DNA of 14,824 nucleotides from Clostridiales bacterium UBA6468 (GTDB lineage: Bacteria; Bacillota; Clostridia; Oscillospirales; Oscillospiraceae): the NCBI GenBank assembly GCA_002436765.1, contig DJNI01000034.1:1-14824 (forward strand), written 5' to 3'. The position numbers were made by a program, and so were the translations under genes. Of the stretch, positions 12,400 through 14,824 are shown piece after piece; positions within the stretch are counted from its first letter, which is position 1; each line of letters opens with the position of its first letter. Below the pieces are notes generated by a model. It was given only the letters and a program-made list of their open reading frames with translations. It was not told the DNA's origin and did not search any database.

Positions 12400-14793
12400 A
12401 TGACAGAACAAATGGACTCCCGATTTCTGACCGTCAGGAAACAATACATTGAGCGGCAGTTTTCCCAGCTGAACGACATGCAGCGTCAGGCCGTGCTGAC
12501 CACGGAGGGGCCGCTGCTGCTGCTTGCCGGCGCGGGCAGCGGCAAGACCACCGTCCTCATTAACCGCATTGCCAACCTCATGCGCTTCGGCCGGGGCAGC
12601 GACTGCTGCGAAATTTCCCACGCCGTTACGGAGGACGACGTGGCCTTTCTGGAAAATCTGGGGGACGACCCCAGTCCCGACGACACCCGCCGGGCAGACA
12701 GTCTCTGCGCCGTAGAGCCTGCCGCGCCATGGAGCATCATCGCCATCACCTTTACCAACAAGGCCGCAAACGAAATGAAGGAGCGGCTTTCCAATCTTCT
12801 CAGCCCTCAGGCCCAGGATATCTGGGCAATGACGTTTCACTCCGCCTGCTGCCGCATTTTACGGCGGGACATCGAGCGGATGGGCTTCACCCGGAGCTTT
12901 ACCATTTACGATTCTGCGGATTCCGAGCGCATCATGAAAGAGATCATCAAGGACATGGAACTGGACGACAAGACGTTTCCGGCGAAATACGTCCTTGGCG
13001 CCATCAGCCGGGAGAAGGACAAAATGGTGTCCCCCGGGGAGATGCTGGACAGGGCGGAGCGCACCGGCGACATCCGGGCACAGCACATCGCCCGCGCCTA
13101 CGGCAAGTACCAGACCCGCCTGAAGGACAACAACGCCCTGGATTTTGACGACATCATCTACATCACCGTCCGGCTTTTGCAGCAGAACGAGGATATTCTG
13201 CAATATTATCAGCGCAAATTCCGGTATGTTCTGGTGGACGAGTATCAGGATACCAACCATATGCAGTACCTTTTAACGTCCCTGCTTGCAGGCGGTCATG
13301 AGAACATCTGCGTGGTGGGCGACGACGACCAGAGCATCTACCGCTTCCGGGGCGCGACCATTGAGAACATTCTGAACTTTGAAAAGCAGTATAAGGGCGC
13401 GCGGGTCATTCGTCTGGAACAGAACTACCGCTCCACCCAGGCCATCCTCACCGCCGCCAACGCGGTGATCGCCCACAACCTGGGGCGCAAGGGGAAAAAG
13501 CTGTGGACGTCCAACGCCCAGGGCGACCCCGTTCTGGTATACGAAGCCTCCGACGAGGGCAGCGAGGGCAATTTCGTCGCGGGGCAGATCCTCGCCGGTT
13601 CCCGGGGGAAAAACTTCAGGGACTACGCCATTCTGTACCGCACCAACGCCCAGTCCAACGCAATGGAATTTGCCCTGAAACGAAACGGCATCCCGTACCG
13701 GGTCATCGGCGGCACGCGTTTCTTTGACCGGGCGGAGGTCAAGGATATGCTGTCGTATCTGTGCGTCATCAACAACCGGGCGGACGATCTGCGCCTGGGG
13801 CGCATCATCAACAATCCTCCCCGTGGGCTGGGGGCGAAGACCATCGAGACTGCCCGGCGGCTGGCGGAGGCCGAGGAAAAGCCGCTGTACAGCGTGATTT
13901 CCGACCCCTATTCCTACGCCCCGCTGGAAAAGTCCGCCATGAAGATGATGCAGTTTTCCGCCCTCATCGAGGGCATGGCACAGCTTCTGGAGGGCGGCAT
14001 GAGCCTGCCGGACTTCTACGACGAGCTGCTTATCCGCACCGGGTATGTGGACATGCTGGAAGGGAAGGACACCGAGGAAAACAAGACCCGGCTGGAAAAC
14101 GTGCGAGAATTAAAATCCAGCATCAATTCCTATGTAGAAAATGCGGAAACGCCTACTTTGGCGGGATTTCTGGAAGAAATTGCCCTGTATACCGATTTGG
14201 AGCAGTACAACGAAAGCGACGACGCCGTGGTGATGATGACCATGCACTCGGCCAAGGGACTGGAATTTCCCCATGTGTTCCTCGTGGGCTTTGAGGACGG
14301 GCTGTTCCCCGGAATGCGCGCCATCGGCGACGCGGAGGAAATGGAGGAGGAGCGGCGGCTTTGCTACGTGGCCATCACAAGAGCCAAGCAGAGCCTGACC
14401 ATCACCCATGCCCGCCAGCGTATGATCTACGGGCGCACATCCTCGGCGCTGCCTTCCCGGTTCCTTCGGGAGATTCCGGAGGAATGTATTGTGAAAAAAG
14501 GCGGCTATCATCGCGCTTCGACCGGCGAACACAGCGCTTATTCGGCCTATGGTACCCACACCTCTCAGGCCAGAAAGCCCAGAAGCAGCATTCTTTCCGC
14601 CGCACCGGCCGCTCCCGCGCCCTGTCTGGAGCTGAATCAGGGGGATATGGTCATGCACGCGGCCTTTGGCCGGGGACTGGTGCTGTCCGTGCGGAAAATG
14701 GGTGGCGACGCGCTGCTGGAAATCGCCTTTGACGACATCGGTACCAAGAAGCTCATGGCAAAAACCGCCTCGGCGCACATGAAAAAGCTGTAA
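12400..14793 (+). CDS. pcrA: UvrD/PcrA-type ATP-dependent DNA helicase
   Basis: This 797-residue superfamily 1A 3'-to-5' helicase serves nucleotide-excision repair, plasmid replication and removal of stalled transcription or recombination intermediates. It shows Walker A AGAGSGKT (43-50), motif Ia AITFTNKAANEMKERL (~115-130), motif II VDEYQDT (279-285), motif III VVGDDDQSIYRFRG (305-318), motif V MHSAKGLEF (615-623) and motif VI YVAITRAK (656-663). The C-terminal ~50 residues form the PcrA tail (GDMVMHAAFGRGLVLSV), a small beta domain used for RNA polymerase contact. About 43 acidic, cysteine-containing residues (~65-108) are inserted between motifs I and Ia relative to B. subtilis PcrA. The helicase core is otherwise intact. 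It has its own promoter, and the repeat begins immediately after its stop. Confidence 0.95.
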   Translation: MTEQMDSRFLTVRKQYIERQFSQLNDMQRQAVLTTEGPLLLLAGAGSGKTTVLINRIANLMRFGRGSDCCEISHAVTEDDVAFLENLGDDPSPDDTRRADSLCAVEPAAPWSIIAITFTNKAANEMKERLSNLLSPQAQDIWAMTFHSACCRILRRDIERMGFTRSFTIYDSADSERIMKEIIKDMELDDKTFPAKYVLGAISREKDKMVSPGEMLDRAERTGDIRAQHIARAYGKYQTRLKDNNALDFDDIIYITVRLLQQNEDILQYYQRKFRYVLVDEYQDTNHMQYLLTSLLAGGHENICVVGDDDQSIYRFRGATIENILNFEKQYKGARVIRLEQNYRSTQAILTAANAVIAHNLGRKGKKLWTSNAQGDPVLVYEASDEGSEGNFVAGQILAGSRGKNFRDYAILYRTNAQSNAMEFALKRNGIPYRVIGGTRFFDRAEVKDMLSYLCVINNRADDLRLGRIINNPPRGLGAKTIETARRLAEAEEKPLYSVISDPYSYAPLEKSAMKMMQFSALIEGMAQLLEGGMSLPDFYDELLIRTGYVDMLEGKDTEENKTRLENVRELKSSINSYVENAETPTLAGFLEEIALYTDLEQYNESDDAVVMMTMHSAKGLEFPHVFLVGFEDGLFPGMRAIGDAEEMEEERRLCYVAITRAKQSLTITHARQRMIYGRTSSALPSRFLREIPEECIVKKGGYHRASTGEHSAYSAYGTHTSQARKPRSSILSAAPAAPAPCLELNQGDMVMHAAFGRGLVLSVRKMGGDALLEIAFDDIGTKKLMAKTASAHMKKL

Positions 14794-14824
14794 GGAAGCT
14801 CTGATTAAATCGGCAAGAACTGTG
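14794..14824. repeat. Start of a dispersed repeat element, cut by the right window edge
   Basis: ggaagctctgattaaatc (14794-14811) is the exact reverse complement of 82-99. It begins at the first base after the pcrA stop codon. Only 13 further bases are visible (ggcaagaactgtg), and they do not match the inner part of the left copy. No separate pcrA terminator is visible before it, so if the element folds it may supply one (inference). Confidence 0.55.

Noticed and set aside
99..14794. The whole gene block as a composite transposon bounded by the inverted 18-mers
   Set aside because: The repeat termini face the gene block with element interiors outside it, no transposase is present, the genes are core functions, and no target duplication is seen.
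1..14824. CRISPR array, tRNA/rRNA genes, prophage or defence-system genes
   Set aside because: No regularly spaced repeats, tRNA cloverleaf, rRNA segments or defence-type protein motifs were found on either strand.

Overview
The window looks like chromosomal DNA of a GC-rich, spore-forming anaerobic Clostridia member, most likely in or near Oscillospirales/Oscillospiraceae. The evidence is a complete spoIIAA-spoIIAB-sigF operon (endospore formation), a T-box riboswitch ahead of valS (a Firmicutes hallmark), strong AAGGAG-type ribosome binding sites, and an oxygen/NO-reducing flavodiiron protein typical of strict anaerobes. The assignment below class level is inference. No phage, plasmid, CRISPR, tRNA or rRNA genes are seen.

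Layout. (1) 1-326 is gene-free. It begins with the end of a dispersed repeat whose terminal 18 bp recurs, inverted, right after the last gene at the other edge of the window. (2) 327-1220 (+) is a YitT-family membrane protein with its own terminator. (3) 1334-3166 (+) is recQ. (4) 3234-6181 (-) is a probable operon read right to left: a GtrB-like membrane glycosyltransferase, a large flavodiiron protein carrying flavin-reductase and rubredoxin domains, and a previously unlisted 55-residue membrane protein. It converges on recQ at a shared hairpin terminator and is driven by a near-consensus promoter overlapping the end of the next gene. (5) 6230-7624 (-) is a MATE-family transporter. (6) 7658-7744 holds two divergent, well-formed sigma-A promoters. 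(7) 7751-10681 (+) is a Val T-box leader and valS. (8) 10868-12314 (+) is the spoIIA operon, with ATGA stop/start overlaps between all three genes. (9) 12400-14793 (+) is the pcrA/uvrD-type helicase with its own promoter. (10) The second repeat copy runs off the right edge.

How the parts relate. Most of the window is housekeeping: recombination and repair helicases, tRNA charging under tRNA-sensing control, and the first compartment-specific sporulation sigma factor with its anti-sigma and anti-anti-sigma partners. The most distinctive protein is the flavodiiron enzyme. It combines in one chain what Moorella thermoacetica makes as two proteins (FprA and the flavin-reductase/rubredoxin protein Hrb), so one polypeptide could carry electrons from NAD(P)H to O2 or NO. 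Several long database-style starts (glycosyltransferase, MATE, pcrA) are corrected here from promoter and ribosome-binding-site positions. I do not see a convincing new multi-gene system. The best leads are the fused flavodiiron protein with its small membrane neighbour, the edge repeats, and the paired hairpins before spoIIAA.
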